A stretch of 43,677 nucleotides of DNA from a virus, in the IMG/VR virus record IMGVR_UViG_3300029258_002542, positions 1 to 43,677 of that record. One strand, given 5' to 3'. A model generated the notes under the pieces. That model did not search any database, was not told the DNA's origin, and worked only from the letters and a program-made list of their open reading frames with translations. The first letter of the stretch is position 1. The number at the start of each line of letters is the position of its first letter. Below, one piece after another: positions 5,740 to 14,488 of this stretch. Made by a program: the position numbers and the translations under genes.

Positions 5740-7073
5740 TGCTCACACCGGCTTGGACTCCATTACGCTACCACGCTGTCCAGAGCGCGCTCTGGCGCTC
5801 TCCAGCCCGATTTGTGGCTGCTAGGGCGGGTCGTGGGTCGGGCAAGACAGAGCTCGCCCGGCGCCGCGTGGTACGATTCCTTCCGGTCAAGAAGCTTTGG
5901 ACCAATCCGTTATATTTCTACGCTCTTCCGACCTTCGCTCAAGCCAAGCGCGTCGCTTGGAAGCCGATCAAGGATTTGATCCCGCCGGAGTGGATCGCCA
6001 AGGTCAGCGAGTCGGAACTCACAATCGAGACGGTCTTCGGTTCGGTCCTCCACGTGCTTGGCATGGACAAGCCGCACCGGTTCGAAGGCGTTCAATGGGA
6101 TGGAGGCGTCATTGATGAATCGAGTGACCAGAAGCCAGGCGTATTCAAGCTCAATTTTCTTCCTGCACTTTCTCATAGACAGGCTTGGTGCTGGCGGATT
6201 GGTGTGCCCAAGCGGACTGGCGTCGGCTCGCGTGACTTTCGAGCAGCGTTCGCCGACTGGTCGACAGACGAAGACCCAACGACGGCAGCATTCACGTGGG
6301 GATCAGACACGGTCCTATTGCCGGAGGAAATCGCTTGGGCAAAGGCACACTTGGACGAGAGAGACTACAACGAACAATATGGCGGAACGGACGAAGAACT
6401 AGGCGGGCTGATCTTCTACGCCTTCGGGTCGGAGAACGTCACGGACCAAGTCACCTATGATAATACCGCACCCTTGCTCATTGGCTCTGACTTCAACGTC
6501 AATCCGATGTGCTGGGTGGTGGCGCAGCGGCGCGGCGGTGATGGCCTTGACGTTATCGACGAGCTCTTCATCAGAAACACGAACACACAACAGTCCTTGA
6601 GTTATCTCAAAGCAATGTACCCGCACCACCAAGGGACGTGGGAGTTCTACGGAGATGCCGCGGGCAAAGCGCGACATACAAGCGCGAGCCAGTCAGACTA
6701 CATTCAAATCAAGAACGATCGACGCTTTGACTACGTGGAACGGAGGCCCGGCAATGAGCCCGACCTTGTGCGATCGAGCAGAGTGTTCTATCCACGGTCT
6801 AACCCGCGGCAAGCCGCTCGGTGGGCTGCGTGCAATCGCTTGCTGCGTGATGCTGCTGGCAAGCGCCGCTGTCGCATCCATTCGCGGTGCAAGCACTTGA
6901 TCGCCGACCTGGAAGTACGAGCCAGGAAAGAAGGAACAAACCAACCCGATGATTATGGCGACATTGGTCACATCAGTGACGCCTTCGGGTATATCATCCA
7001 TAAGCTATGGCCAGTGGCTGTTGAGCGTCAAACGAGCACGGCCGCTGTCCACACGATGCAAGGAGTGATCTGA
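5739..7073 (+). CDS. terL: Terminase large subunit
   Basis: Motor and nuclease that packages the genome into the prohead. Protein of 444 residues. Walker A is GRGSGKTE at residues 31-38, Walker B is VIDE at 123-126, and the RNaseH-like nuclease domain begins at LLIGSDFNVNP (catalytic Asp near 250) with further acidic residues in VIDELFI and FYGDAAGK. A late acidic segment, DDYGDIGHISDAFGY, closes the nuclease. Length is normal for the family. The start follows GAGGAGG and shares a base with the stop of the glycosyltransferase. It overlaps the portal gene by one base. Terminase type (cos, pac) cannot be read from the sequence, though the circular overlap suits headful packaging. Confidence 0.93.
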   Translation: MLTPAWTPLRYHAVQSALWRSPARFVAARAGRGSGKTELARRRVVRFLPVKKLWTNPLYFYALPTFAQAKRVAWKPIKDLIPPEWIAKVSESELTIETVFGSVLHVLGMDKPHRFEGVQWDGGVIDESSDQKPGVFKLNFLPALSHRQAWCWRIGVPKRTGVGSRDFRAAFADWSTDEDPTTAAFTWGSDTVLLPEEIAWAKAHLDERDYNEQYGGTDEELGGLIFYAFGSENVTDQVTYDNTAPLLIGSDFNVNPMCWVVAQRRGGDGLDVIDELFIRNTNTQQSLSYLKAMYPHHQGTWEFYGDAAGKARHTSASQSDYIQIKNDRRFDYVERRPGNEPDLVRSSRVFYPRSNPRQAARWAACNRLLRDAAGKRRCRIHSRCKHLIADLEVRARKEGTNQPDDYGDIGHISDAFGYIIHKLWPVAVERQTSTAAVHTMQGVI

Positions 7074-8380
7074 TGCCCGAAGTTACCGGACCTCAGGTGC
7101 TGATTCAAGCCGACTATGACGGCACGCTTCAGCCCCCAACAACCAAGCCACAAATAACGTACGCCAAACTCCGCGAAATGCGGAAGGACCCGACGATCAG
7201 CCTAGCGCGACGCCTCATGATCGCGCCGGTCTTGGCGAGTCCTTGGTCGTTCGAAGAAGAAGAGGGAGCGCCCGAAGGAGCAAAGGAGTTCATCGCTGAG
7301 CAGCTCCAACCTTTCCGAGCGCACCTGCTCGAGTCCGGCTTCCTTGGCACGACCGACTTCGGATGGCAGCCCTACGAGAAGGTCTTCAAGACTGACTCGA
7401 AAGGACAAGTCGTCATTAGCAAAATCAAGCCATTGCTTCAAGACCACACGACCATCAAGATCATCCCGAAGACCGGCGCTTATGACGGACTCGAGCAGGA
7501 CCCGCCGGAAGGGTGCAGCATTCGGCTGAAGGCCAAGCAAACCTTGCTGCTTAACATTGACGTGGAAGGGACTGACTGGTACGGCACGAGCACCCTGGCG
7601 AACTGTGAAGACGCCTATGACTCGTGGCTCAAGAGTGATGCTGCCGCGGAGCGGTATGGCAGCAAGGTCGCGGGCGCCCACTGGGTCGTCCACTACCCGC
7701 TTGGGTACACCATGTATGAAGGCGTCGAAACCGACAACTTTGAGATCGCGAAGAAGATTCTCATGAGCCTCCAGTCAGCTGGAGCAGTTTGTCTTCCGTC
7801 AACGCTCTCAGCGTTCACAGACACGGTTGACCAAGCCGCGCAGCCGGAGTGGCGTATCGAGCTCAAGAGCGATGGCGGGGGCGGTGCGAGCGTGTTCACG
7901 GACCGACAACGATACCTTGACGCTCTCAAGGTCCGAGCACTAGGCATGCCCGAGCGTGCCATCCTCGAAGGTCAGTTCGGAACGCTCGCTGAAGCTGAAG
8001 CCCACGCCGACTTCGCGATTACCAACATGGACATGCGGCACCGGAGCATCGCGCAACTTGTGAACGATCACGTTGTGAACGATCTTCTGGAGTACAATTA
8101 TGGTCCAGACGCAAAAGACACCGTGTACGTGGAGCCCGCTCCGATTACGGACTTGGCGCTCCAGTATTTGCGGTCAGTCTATACAGCATTCCTTGGAGAC
8201 GACATGGGCCGCCTCCAAGAGATGGAGGGCATTGACTTTGAAGCCTTCCGCGATCGCCTTGGCTTGCCAACCAAGCCAGCCACGGACGTTGACCTCCCAG
8301 GCTTCGTCCCACAAGACGTTTATCCACAATCAACTGAAGCGGGCAGCGAAGGAACGGAGGACGCCGGTGAAGCCAATTAA
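7073..8380 (+). CDS. Portal protein, DUF935 / Mu gp29-like
   Basis: Protein of 435 residues that forms the dodecameric vertex through which DNA passes. The opening (ITYAKLREMRKDPTISLARR) and the middle (GTTDFGWQPYEKVFKT; SWLKSDAAAERYGSKVAG) follow the pattern of DUF935 and SPP1-gp6-type portals, and the region RALGMPERAILEGQFGTLAE around residue 290 is the usual wing-crown transition. It lies directly after the terminase with a 1-base overlap and before the serine protease gene, in the usual order. Match is by pattern and context. The C-terminal tail (last 40 residues) is acidic and probably disordered. Confidence 0.85.
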   Translation: MPEVTGPQVLIQADYDGTLQPPTTKPQITYAKLREMRKDPTISLARRLMIAPVLASPWSFEEEEGAPEGAKEFIAEQLQPFRAHLLESGFLGTTDFGWQPYEKVFKTDSKGQVVISKIKPLLQDHTTIKIIPKTGAYDGLEQDPPEGCSIRLKAKQTLLLNIDVEGTDWYGTSTLANCEDAYDSWLKSDAAAERYGSKVAGAHWVVHYPLGYTMYEGVETDNFEIAKKILMSLQSAGAVCLPSTLSAFTDTVDQAAQPEWRIELKSDGGGGASVFTDRQRYLDALKVRALGMPERAILEGQFGTLAEAEAHADFAITNMDMRHRSIAQLVNDHVVNDLLEYNYGPDAKDTVYVEPAPITDLALQYLRSVYTAFLGDDMGRLQEMEGIDFEAFRDRLGLPTKPATDVDLPGFVPQDVYPQSTEAGSEGTEDAGEAN

Positions 8381-8618
8381 CATTCTGTTGACCGTGCTTG
8401 TGGGCTTGATTCCAGTCTTTGTTGTGGTCACCGGAATGTCGGTCAGTCGAGCGCTCGCGGCGCAAGCGACGGCTGACGGGGCGCACCATCGACTCGACGT
8501 GCATGAGCGTGGTCAAGAGGGAGAGTACAAACTCCTGGTCAATAAACTAGACACCATTCAAAAACAGTTGGACGAGCAGCGACGGTTGCTCATGAAGGGA
8601 GACACCGATGAACCGTAA
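8367..8618 (+). CDS. Small membrane protein with coiled coil, 83 aa
   Basis: Starts at GTG 8367, inside the portal gene, with GGAGG six bases upstream. An N-terminal transmembrane helix (ILLTVLVGLIPVFVVVTGM, about residues 5-23) is followed by a helical, charged region (YKLLVNKLDTIQKQLDEQRR) likely to form a coiled coil. That layout is common in phage holin-associated or i-spanin-like proteins. The next gene encodes a lipoprotein and could be a partner. Function is uncertain; a lysis role is only an inference from topology. Confidence 0.65.
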   Translation: MKPINILLTVLVGLIPVFVVVTGMSVSRALAAQATADGAHHRLDVHERGQEGEYKLLVNKLDTIQKQLDEQRRLLMKGDTDEP

Positions 8619-9882
8619 ATCAATCATCATCCTCGCGATCGTTATGGGACTGGCGACGCTGCTTCAGGCGGGCTGCCACATCCTTTGCCCGCCCGCCTAC
8701 GGACAGTGCGTCGGCGGCGTGTGCCCAACCGGTCCTCGAGTCCACCCACGAGAGCACGTCGCGGCAGCGGATTACAACAAGCACGCTTCCATCTTCAAAG
8801 TCCAGTCGAACGACACGGACGGACGTATGTCCCACGGGACTGGCGTCGCGATTTGGTTCAATGAAGTGCCGGTCGTGGTGACCAATTACCACAACGTCCG
8901 AGACGCTCGCCGCGGACAAGTCTATGTCTACGACGCCAAGGGCAAGAATTATCCGTGCAAACTGCTTGGCTATAACGCTGGCGAAGACGTCGCTGCCATC
9001 TACGTCCCGGGACTGCCGCGGAGCCAGACGGCGACATACCAGAGAACGTGGGCCTTCCGTCCTCGGACTCGCGTATGGATGTACGGCTTCGGAAAGGACA
9101 GACGGCTCGCGTGGTCGACTGGTTTCACGACGTCCCTGGTCAATCCTAACAGCATGGTGGAAGTTCAAGGCATATCTACCACTCAAGGCGACTCGGGTGG
9201 CCCAGTGATCGCCCAGGGCGGCCTAATTGGCATCCAGCGGCTTGGGAATGAGCGGGGCGTGGCGATCTTCGTCCCGATCCCGCGGATTTGCACGATCTTG
9301 CAACGTCTCGGAATCTGTCGGACAGCCGCGTGGTACGTCCCGACCCAACCAGCTCAAATCGCTCAAGCGCCGCGTGGCCCACCCGCGGCCGCGGAGCCGA
9401 CTGACGAAGAGCTGATTGAGACCGCGCTCGACATGACCAAGATTGACAGCGCTATGACCTCGATGGCTGAGTCATCCCGGGTCCAAGCGGATGCCGTGGT
9501 GGCTTATCTCAATGCCCAGACCAATCAAATCAATCGCCAGATCGCCGAGGATCGCGCACAACGCATCCAAGGCCCGCTCGCTAGTGGAACAGCCTCAGCG
9601 ATGGACGGGTACGCCAGGGCGGGCATGAGAGGCGCTGCCGCCGACGTCCTTCGAAACGAACAAGCACAGACCGGCATTACTGATATTCTGCTTTGGGCCT
9701 TCGCCGCGCTTGGGTTCCTCGTGCCTGGCGGCGGAATCGTTTACACCGCCGTCCGACTCGCGCTCCCATGGGCGGTCAAGCTTGGCTCGAAGACCTTCGC
9801 AAACCTTTTGGACAGCAACGAGACGACGCCCGCGGATAACGCCGTGGCTGCCGTTCGTCGACGTGCTGCTGCCGAGGAGTAA
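8608..9882 (+). CDS. Trypsin-like serine protease lipoprotein
   Basis: Protein of 424 residues. A lipoprotein signal peptide ends in the lipobox LLQAGC (Cys 23). The protease domain follows, with the catalytic triad His 95 (TNYHN), Asp 127 (GEDVAAI) and Ser 196 (QGDSGGP). This is the S1/trypsin-like fold seen in bacterial DegP/HtrA-like and glutamyl-endopeptidase proteins. After a proline/alanine-rich linker there is a helical region and a transmembrane-like stretch (ILLWAFAALGFLVPGGG, about residues 363-379). Serine proteases in phage structural clusters can mature capsids, but the lipobox suggests export and anchoring in the host envelope instead. Start chosen from AAGGGAG upstream; overlaps the preceding gene by 11 bases. 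Confidence 0.85.
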   Translation: MNRKSIIILAIVMGLATLLQAGCHILCPPAYGQCVGGVCPTGPRVHPREHVAAADYNKHASIFKVQSNDTDGRMSHGTGVAIWFNEVPVVVTNYHNVRDARRGQVYVYDAKGKNYPCKLLGYNAGEDVAAIYVPGLPRSQTATYQRTWAFRPRTRVWMYGFGKDRRLAWSTGFTTSLVNPNSMVEVQGISTTQGDSGGPVIAQGGLIGIQRLGNERGVAIFVPIPRICTILQRLGICRTAAWYVPTQPAQIAQAPRGPPAAAEPTDEELIETALDMTKIDSAMTSMAESSRVQADAVVAYLNAQTNQINRQIAEDRAQRIQGPLASGTASAMDGYARAGMRGAAADVLRNEQAQTGITDILLWAFAALGFLVPGGGIVYTAVRLALPWAVKLGSKTFANLLDSNETTPADNAVAAVRRRAAAEE

Positions 9883-9884
9883 TC

Positions 9885-10775
9885 ATGGCCGATAATTTCA
9901 TTCTGCCCGCCACGGGCGACACGTGCGCCGCCGACGAAGTGGCCAATGTAAAGTATCAACGGACGAAGCCAGTTCATGGCGCGCCCGGTGAAGCGCCGTT
10001 AGACGTCTCGCACGCGAACCCGCTGCCGATCATTGACCAGTATCTGTCGATCGCCGCGGGCCTTTGCCCGAACTGTACGTCGATCAATAAGTTTGGCGAA
10101 AATCCGGGCATCGATGTGGCGACTGTCCCAGAAGACGTCTGGGATCATGGCGGCATCTATACCTGGTCGACAACCGCGGCCATCGACACGGTTTCAAGCT
10201 CGAACGCCGTGGACGCAGTGGACGTCGTTGTCCAAGGCCTTGATGCGAACTGGGACGAAGTACTTCAGACGGTCACGCTCAACGGTCAGAACAAGGTGAC
10301 CCTGGCGACGCCGCTCATTCGCTGCTACCGTGCGTATAACGTTGGTACGGTTGACCTCGTGGGCGACATGTACATCTACGAAGACACACCAATTATTAAC
10401 GGTGTGCCAGTCGACGACACGAAAGTCCGTGCTCGAATCACGGATGGCAACAACCAGACGTTGATGTGCATCTACACGGTGCCCGCCAACCACACGGCCT
10501 TCTTCAAAGCGGGCTATGTCGCACTTTCCGAAAAGAAGAACGCGAACGCCTCATTCACGTGGCGTGCGAGGACCTTCGGCAGCGTGTTCGCGGTCAAGTC
10601 TAAGATTGGGCTGATGGCGACGGGCAGCTCTCATTGGTCATATACGTACGGAGTGCCGGTCGTGCTGCCTGAGAAGACGGATATTCTAATCCGGTGTGAG
10701 AGCACGGATCAAAGCGACCTCGCGGTCTCCGGCGGCTTTGACCTAATCCTCCGGAACGATTCCTATACAGTGTAA
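9885..10775 (+). CDS. Virion structural protein, 296 aa
   Basis: Protein of 296 residues with a pattern (DEVANVKYQRTKPVHGAPGE at the start, then VATVPEDVWDHGGIYTW, then VVVQGLDANWDEVLQTV) that I associate with a common structural protein of tailed phages in aquatic metagenomes, usually a head or neck fibre/decoration protein. Beta-rich throughout with a Cys pair (CPNCTS near residue 60). It follows the protease gene with a 2-base gap and precedes the head-tail connector gene. Precise position in the particle is not known. Confidence 0.6.
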   Translation: MADNFILPATGDTCAADEVANVKYQRTKPVHGAPGEAPLDVSHANPLPIIDQYLSIAAGLCPNCTSINKFGENPGIDVATVPEDVWDHGGIYTWSTTAAIDTVSSSNAVDAVDVVVQGLDANWDEVLQTVTLNGQNKVTLATPLIRCYRAYNVGTVDLVGDMYIYEDTPIINGVPVDDTKVRARITDGNNQTLMCIYTVPANHTAFFKAGYVALSEKKNANASFTWRARTFGSVFAVKSKIGLMATGSSHWSYTYGVPVVLPEKTDILIRCESTDQSDLAVSGGFDLILRNDSYTV

Positions 10776-10784
10776 GGTGACGCC

Positions 10785-11807
10785 ATGCCCGTCGTACCTC
10801 TATTCGTTCAACCAACCGGCGGCGGCTTGCCTGCTGCGCTCCTAGGGAGAAGACAGATGCAACTTATTTCATTCAAGCACTCGCAAGATTCCGTGATCTT
10901 GCGAGTCTTTCTCGTTGACCCGAACGGAGCTGGACAGCCAGGCATCACGTGGGACCAAGTGGGGCTGAGCATCCAGACGGTCGCGGACAGCGAGGACACG
11001 GTCGTGGGCTACTCTGGCGGCGTCGGAAATGACATCGAGGGCATCACAGCGCTCGGGACGTATGAAGCGCCGACCGCGGGCAAGTGCCGCTTCGCGTACG
11101 TCAACGACTTGGCCATGCCTGGCGTCTACGAAATCCATCTGGCTGATGCCCGCTTCGCCGCTGCCGGCGCGAAGTCGCTCATGGTCCTGATTCGGTTCGT
11201 GTCAATCGGCTTGCTTGATGCCGTGTTCACAATTCCGCTCACGCAGACCGATCCTTATGACGGAGTGAATGGCGGGCTTGACACGCTGACCAGATACGCG
11301 ACCATGATTCAAGTCGCTGACTCGGGCGACTACCAGTTCACGGCGGAAGCGCTTGAGCTTGGCCCAACGTGCACCACATACACGTTGAGCACGCCTGGAA
11401 TCTCCGTGCCGGAGTGCTACGCTCCGGACGAGTATCTGGACTTGGTATTCGGCAAGAACAACATCGACAAGTGGGCCGACTTGGACAACGAAGGCGACGC
11501 CACCACGATCGCCAACCGACGAGCCTGGGCCACCTGCACGGCGTCAGCCTTGATCGACTCCCGCTTCCGCGACGGAACGTACGTGATTCCGTTCGTGGAG
11601 CCGATTGAGCTAGACATCGTTGACCTCTGTGCTCGTTGGGCTGGAGTGCTGCTCTACGACGGTCGCTTGATCCGCGAGGACCAAGACCAGACCGACGAGA
11701 TGGGGCACCAACGGAAGATAATCGAGGACCGGATTACCAAGCTCCTTTCCGGTCAAATGCGTTTGAACCTAACCCGCACTAGCAACGCCCCATCGGTGGT
11801 CAAATGA
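10785..11807 (+). CDS. Head-tail connector, Mu gp36 (DUF1320)-like, with N-terminal beta domain
   Basis: Protein of 340 residues. The C-terminal part (about 170-340; LTRYATMIQ, GKNNIDKWADLD, ANRRAWATCTASALIDSRFR, LCARWAGVLLYDG) matches the phage DUF1320/gp36 pattern: a helical bundle that joins head and tail. The N-terminal part (FKHSQDSVILRVFLVDPNGA, then GVYEIHLADARFA) is a beta-sandwich-like domain similar to receptor-binding upper-baseplate modules. A second in-frame start at ATG 10857 with AGGGAGAAG upstream is about as good as ATG 10785 (AAGGTGA). I keep the longer one. Confidence 0.7.
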   Translation: MPVVPLFVQPTGGGLPAALLGRRQMQLISFKHSQDSVILRVFLVDPNGAGQPGITWDQVGLSIQTVADSEDTVVGYSGGVGNDIEGITALGTYEAPTAGKCRFAYVNDLAMPGVYEIHLADARFAAAGAKSLMVLIRFVSIGLLDAVFTIPLTQTDPYDGVNGGLDTLTRYATMIQVADSGDYQFTAEALELGPTCTTYTLSTPGISVPECYAPDEYLDLVFGKNNIDKWADLDNEGDATTIANRRAWATCTASALIDSRFRDGTYVIPFVEPIELDIVDLCARWAGVLLYDGRLIREDQDQTDEMGHQRKIIEDRITKLLSGQMRLNLTRTSNAPSVVK

Positions 11808-14206
11808 TAAGCAAAGAGCTTGCTGTTGAACGGATCAAGCGAGAGCAAGACCAAACCATGCGTCGCGGTGCTCAAGAGGCCGCGGCTGCTACGGTTGGGA
11901 TTCAGAAGATGGCGCTTCGTCAGCTTCGGACGGGCGAATACCAGGACTACGAGAGTGAGATCGTAGAGCGCCTGGAAGAGCCCGTGCTCACAGCGATGAT
12001 GGTAAGCTACCTACAAGGCTACCGGCGCTCGCAGGTCCTCACGCTTGGCGACAGAGCTCCTGCCGCCACGATTGAGTTTGCCATCTCGCCCAACCAAGCG
12101 ACGTTGGCCTACTTGCTCAAGCTGACTGGAATGGATATGGGGTCGATGGCCGCGACGTTCGCGCCACTCGTCTTCCAGATCATCCAATCGGAAGGAGCGG
12201 CGGTCAACCAACTCTTGGTTGGCAAGATCAGCGGCTTGATTGCGGACGGCGCGCACGTCGCCGAAGGCAAGCAAGTACTCGGAAAGGTCTTCGACAGCCT
12301 TGGCTTGACTGGAAAGGGCCACGGCGGAAGCAGCCGCCTCGAGTCGCTCTTCCGGACGCAATCCATGACGGCGTACGGTGCCGGTCGTTGGGCGGCGGAT
12401 CAAGACCCGGACATCCAGGAGATGCTCTGGGGCTACGAGTACTCGACGGTCGGTGATGATCGCGTGCGACCGGAGCACGCCGAACTGGACGGCATACGGC
12501 TGCCTAAGGATGATCCGTTTTGGGATGTTAACTATCCGCCGAACGGCTTCAACTGCCGCTGTCTCGCCACGCCTATCATCAAGGGAACGCCTGAGGCTTC
12601 AATCAAAGGTGCGAAGCAAGCCGCGGCCTACCAGCCGGATCCGAACTTCGCGTTCAACCCGGGCAAAACGAGCACGGCTCCGAACGACGCAGCTGCGAAA
12701 GCCAAGGCCGCGGCTGCCGCACGAATGCTGGCGAAGAAAGATGACATCATCGACTACCTTCGGAACAATCCCGGTGCTTCCAATAAAGAAGTCGCTGAGA
12801 TGTTCGGCTCTACGCCTGGAAGTGTAGCGTCGATCAAGTCACGAAACAAGAAAGCGATCTTCGGTGATGGTGGTCCGAAGCCGAAACCGAAGCCCGAACC
12901 GCCGAAACCGAAGCCCGAACCGCCGAAACCCGAACCGCCGAAACCCAAACCGTCGCCGAAGCCCGAACCGCCGAAGCCGATCGCTGGGCCCAAGCCCAAG
13001 CGGAAGCCCTACACCGAAGAGCAGAAAAAGAAATACGCTGAGCAGCGCCGGAAGAAGCGCGAAGAGAAGAAAGCCGCGGCCGCTGGTGGGAAGAAGCCAG
13101 AGCCCGCGAAGAAGAAAGACGACGGCAAGAAGAAGCTCAAGCCCGGCGATCCCCCGTGGAAGGCGACTGATCCGGGTCCGGGCAAGCGTATGGTTGTGGC
13201 GCCAGAAAACCAGCCGCCACCGGAAGCGAAGAAGCACCCGGAGGACTGGGGTTGGCTACGCGGTCGGTGGGAGCATCGGTCAGAACTTGAGGCGCATCGT
13301 CCGTCGACTACGGATGCAGGGCCCGTGGCTCGCTTTGAGCATCGGAAACAGCAATTCGAAGAGGGTGTCGCACGAGCTAAGCGGCGCGCAGAGCTGCCGT
13401 CGGCAAGTCAAGCGAGGAAGCAATTTCTTCAAAGTGTGGATGAGCACGGGCGCACCAACCGAACGACAGGGCCCGCGGAGCAGCGCCGAATCTTACTGGC
13501 ACAAACGCCAGGCACGAATAAGGAAGTCCGTGTGTCGCTGAATGGGAACACCCAAAGCAAGAAGGACCTGGCGTCGTTGAAGAAAGACTACCCGGAAGAC
13601 GGAATACGTCCTGCGTCTGTGTCAACGCCAGCGTGGCGGAAGAAGCAAGAGGACGCGATTGCTTTTGTCCAAAGCATCGGGGGTGATGCAAGTGGCACTG
13701 GGCTTCGAGCAAGCGGACAGTTCGCGGAGATGACGAAAAACTCGCGGTCATACTGCTCGAGCAGAGGCCGCTTCGGGTCGGGTGTAGAAAAGCGGACCAG
13801 TGTGGTTTGTTGTTCTACTCGAGCGAGCACGTCAGTCTCCGTTCATGAAATTGGGCATGCAGTCACCAACGGCTCGCCACACGTACAGCACCGGATCGCC
13901 AACTTTTTGAACGCGCGCACGGAAGGCGGCACGATCCAGACGCTTAATGCCGTGCATCGCACATCGCGCTACGATCCGTGGGAAGTCACGGTCAAAGGTA
14001 AAGGGCTGGACCCATACTCGACCAAGATTTATGACTACGGGCGAGGTGGCGCCAGCAAGGTCGGACAAAAGCACGTCTATACGCCTTCGAATTCCGAAGA
14101 AATTTTGTCCATGGGGCTTCAGAAAATGCACGAAGACCCCGCGGGGTTCGCTCGAAAAGACCCAGAGTATTTTGATTTGGTCCTTGACATAATGAGAGGT
14201 GTTTGA
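11804..14206 (+). CDS. Minor head protein, Mu gpF-like, with HTH, PK-rich linker and C-terminal metallopeptidase-like domain
   Basis: Protein of 800 residues. The first 260 residues are a head-morphogenesis protein of the Mu gpF/SPP1 gp7 type, with the usual end motif DDRVRPEHAELDG, then NCRCLATPI (about 222-258). Next comes a helix-turn-helix-like segment (NNPGASNKEVAEMFGSTPGS, about 324-343), a proline/lysine repeat linker (about 352-400) and a very basic region. The C-terminal third carries VHEIGH near residue 680, a HExxH zinc-protease motif, and a late conserved Glu in NSEEILSMGLQKM. Similar domains are attached to minor head proteins as polymorphic effectors injected with the DNA. Catalytic activity and target are inferred. 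The start overlaps the connector gene (ATGA). Confidence 0.75.
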   Translation: MISKELAVERIKREQDQTMRRGAQEAAAATVGIQKMALRQLRTGEYQDYESEIVERLEEPVLTAMMVSYLQGYRRSQVLTLGDRAPAATIEFAISPNQATLAYLLKLTGMDMGSMAATFAPLVFQIIQSEGAAVNQLLVGKISGLIADGAHVAEGKQVLGKVFDSLGLTGKGHGGSSRLESLFRTQSMTAYGAGRWAADQDPDIQEMLWGYEYSTVGDDRVRPEHAELDGIRLPKDDPFWDVNYPPNGFNCRCLATPIIKGTPEASIKGAKQAAAYQPDPNFAFNPGKTSTAPNDAAAKAKAAAAARMLAKKDDIIDYLRNNPGASNKEVAEMFGSTPGSVASIKSRNKKAIFGDGGPKPKPKPEPPKPKPEPPKPEPPKPKPSPKPEPPKPIAGPKPKRKPYTEEQKKKYAEQRRKKREEKKAAAAGGKKPEPAKKKDDGKKKLKPGDPPWKATDPGPGKRMVVAPENQPPPEAKKHPEDWGWLRGRWEHRSELEAHRPSTTDAGPVARFEHRKQQFEEGVARAKRRAELPSASQARKQFLQSVDEHGRTNRTTGPAEQRRILLAQTPGTNKEVRVSLNGNTQSKKDLASLKKDYPEDGIRPASVSTPAWRKKQEDAIAFVQSIGGDASGTGLRASGQFAEMTKNSRSYCSSRGRFGSGVEKRTSVVCCSTRASTSVSVHEIGHAVTNGSPHVQHRIANFLNARTEGGTIQTLNAVHRTSRYDPWEVTVKGKGLDPYSTKIYDYGRGGASKVGQKHVYTPSNSEEILSMGLQKMHEDPAGFARKDPEYFDLVLDIMRGV

Positions 14207-14457
14207 TGCAATCAATTAAGATCAAGATCGCGCAGGGGACGTTCGTCATTAAAGTGGACGGCGTAACCGGGCCGGACAAAGCCGAAGCGGCACACCTCGA
14301 CCGGCTTATCACACGCGCCCACGAAACCATCGGAGGTGATGACCCCTTTCCGTTATTGACAGCGACTGAGCTTGTTCTCAAACGGTACAGCGGCAGCAAG
14401 ATTCTTGAAGTGAACAACCCAAAAGAACAATATCGCGGGGAAGCGGTCGTCTACTAG
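14206..14457 (+). CDS. Hypothetical protein, 83 aa, following the gpF-metallopeptidase gene
   Basis: Starts at ATG 14206, overlapping the last base of the gpF-like gene, and encodes a small beta-alpha protein (IKIKIAQGTFVIKVDG, then EAAHLDRLITRAH). No family recognised. Its position immediately after a gene with a toxin-like C-terminal domain is that of an immunity or cognate partner protein, but it could equally be a capsid accessory protein. A short inverted repeat CGGTATAAACCG follows the stop at 14461-14472. Confidence 0.6.
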   Translation: MQSIKIKIAQGTFVIKVDGVTGPDKAEAAHLDRLITRAHETIGGDDPFPLLTATELVLKRYSGSKILEVNNPKEQYRGEAVVY

Positions 14458-14488
14458 ATCGGTATAAACCGCGTATAAGGAGTGACGT

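Noticed and set aside
9400-9412. CTGACGA resembling a hammerhead core
   Set aside because: No GAAA and stems in the required order; coding sequence of the protease gene.
12754-13237. Minus-strand glycine- or leucine-rich frames
   Set aside because: Shadows of the proline/lysine repeat in the gpF-like gene.
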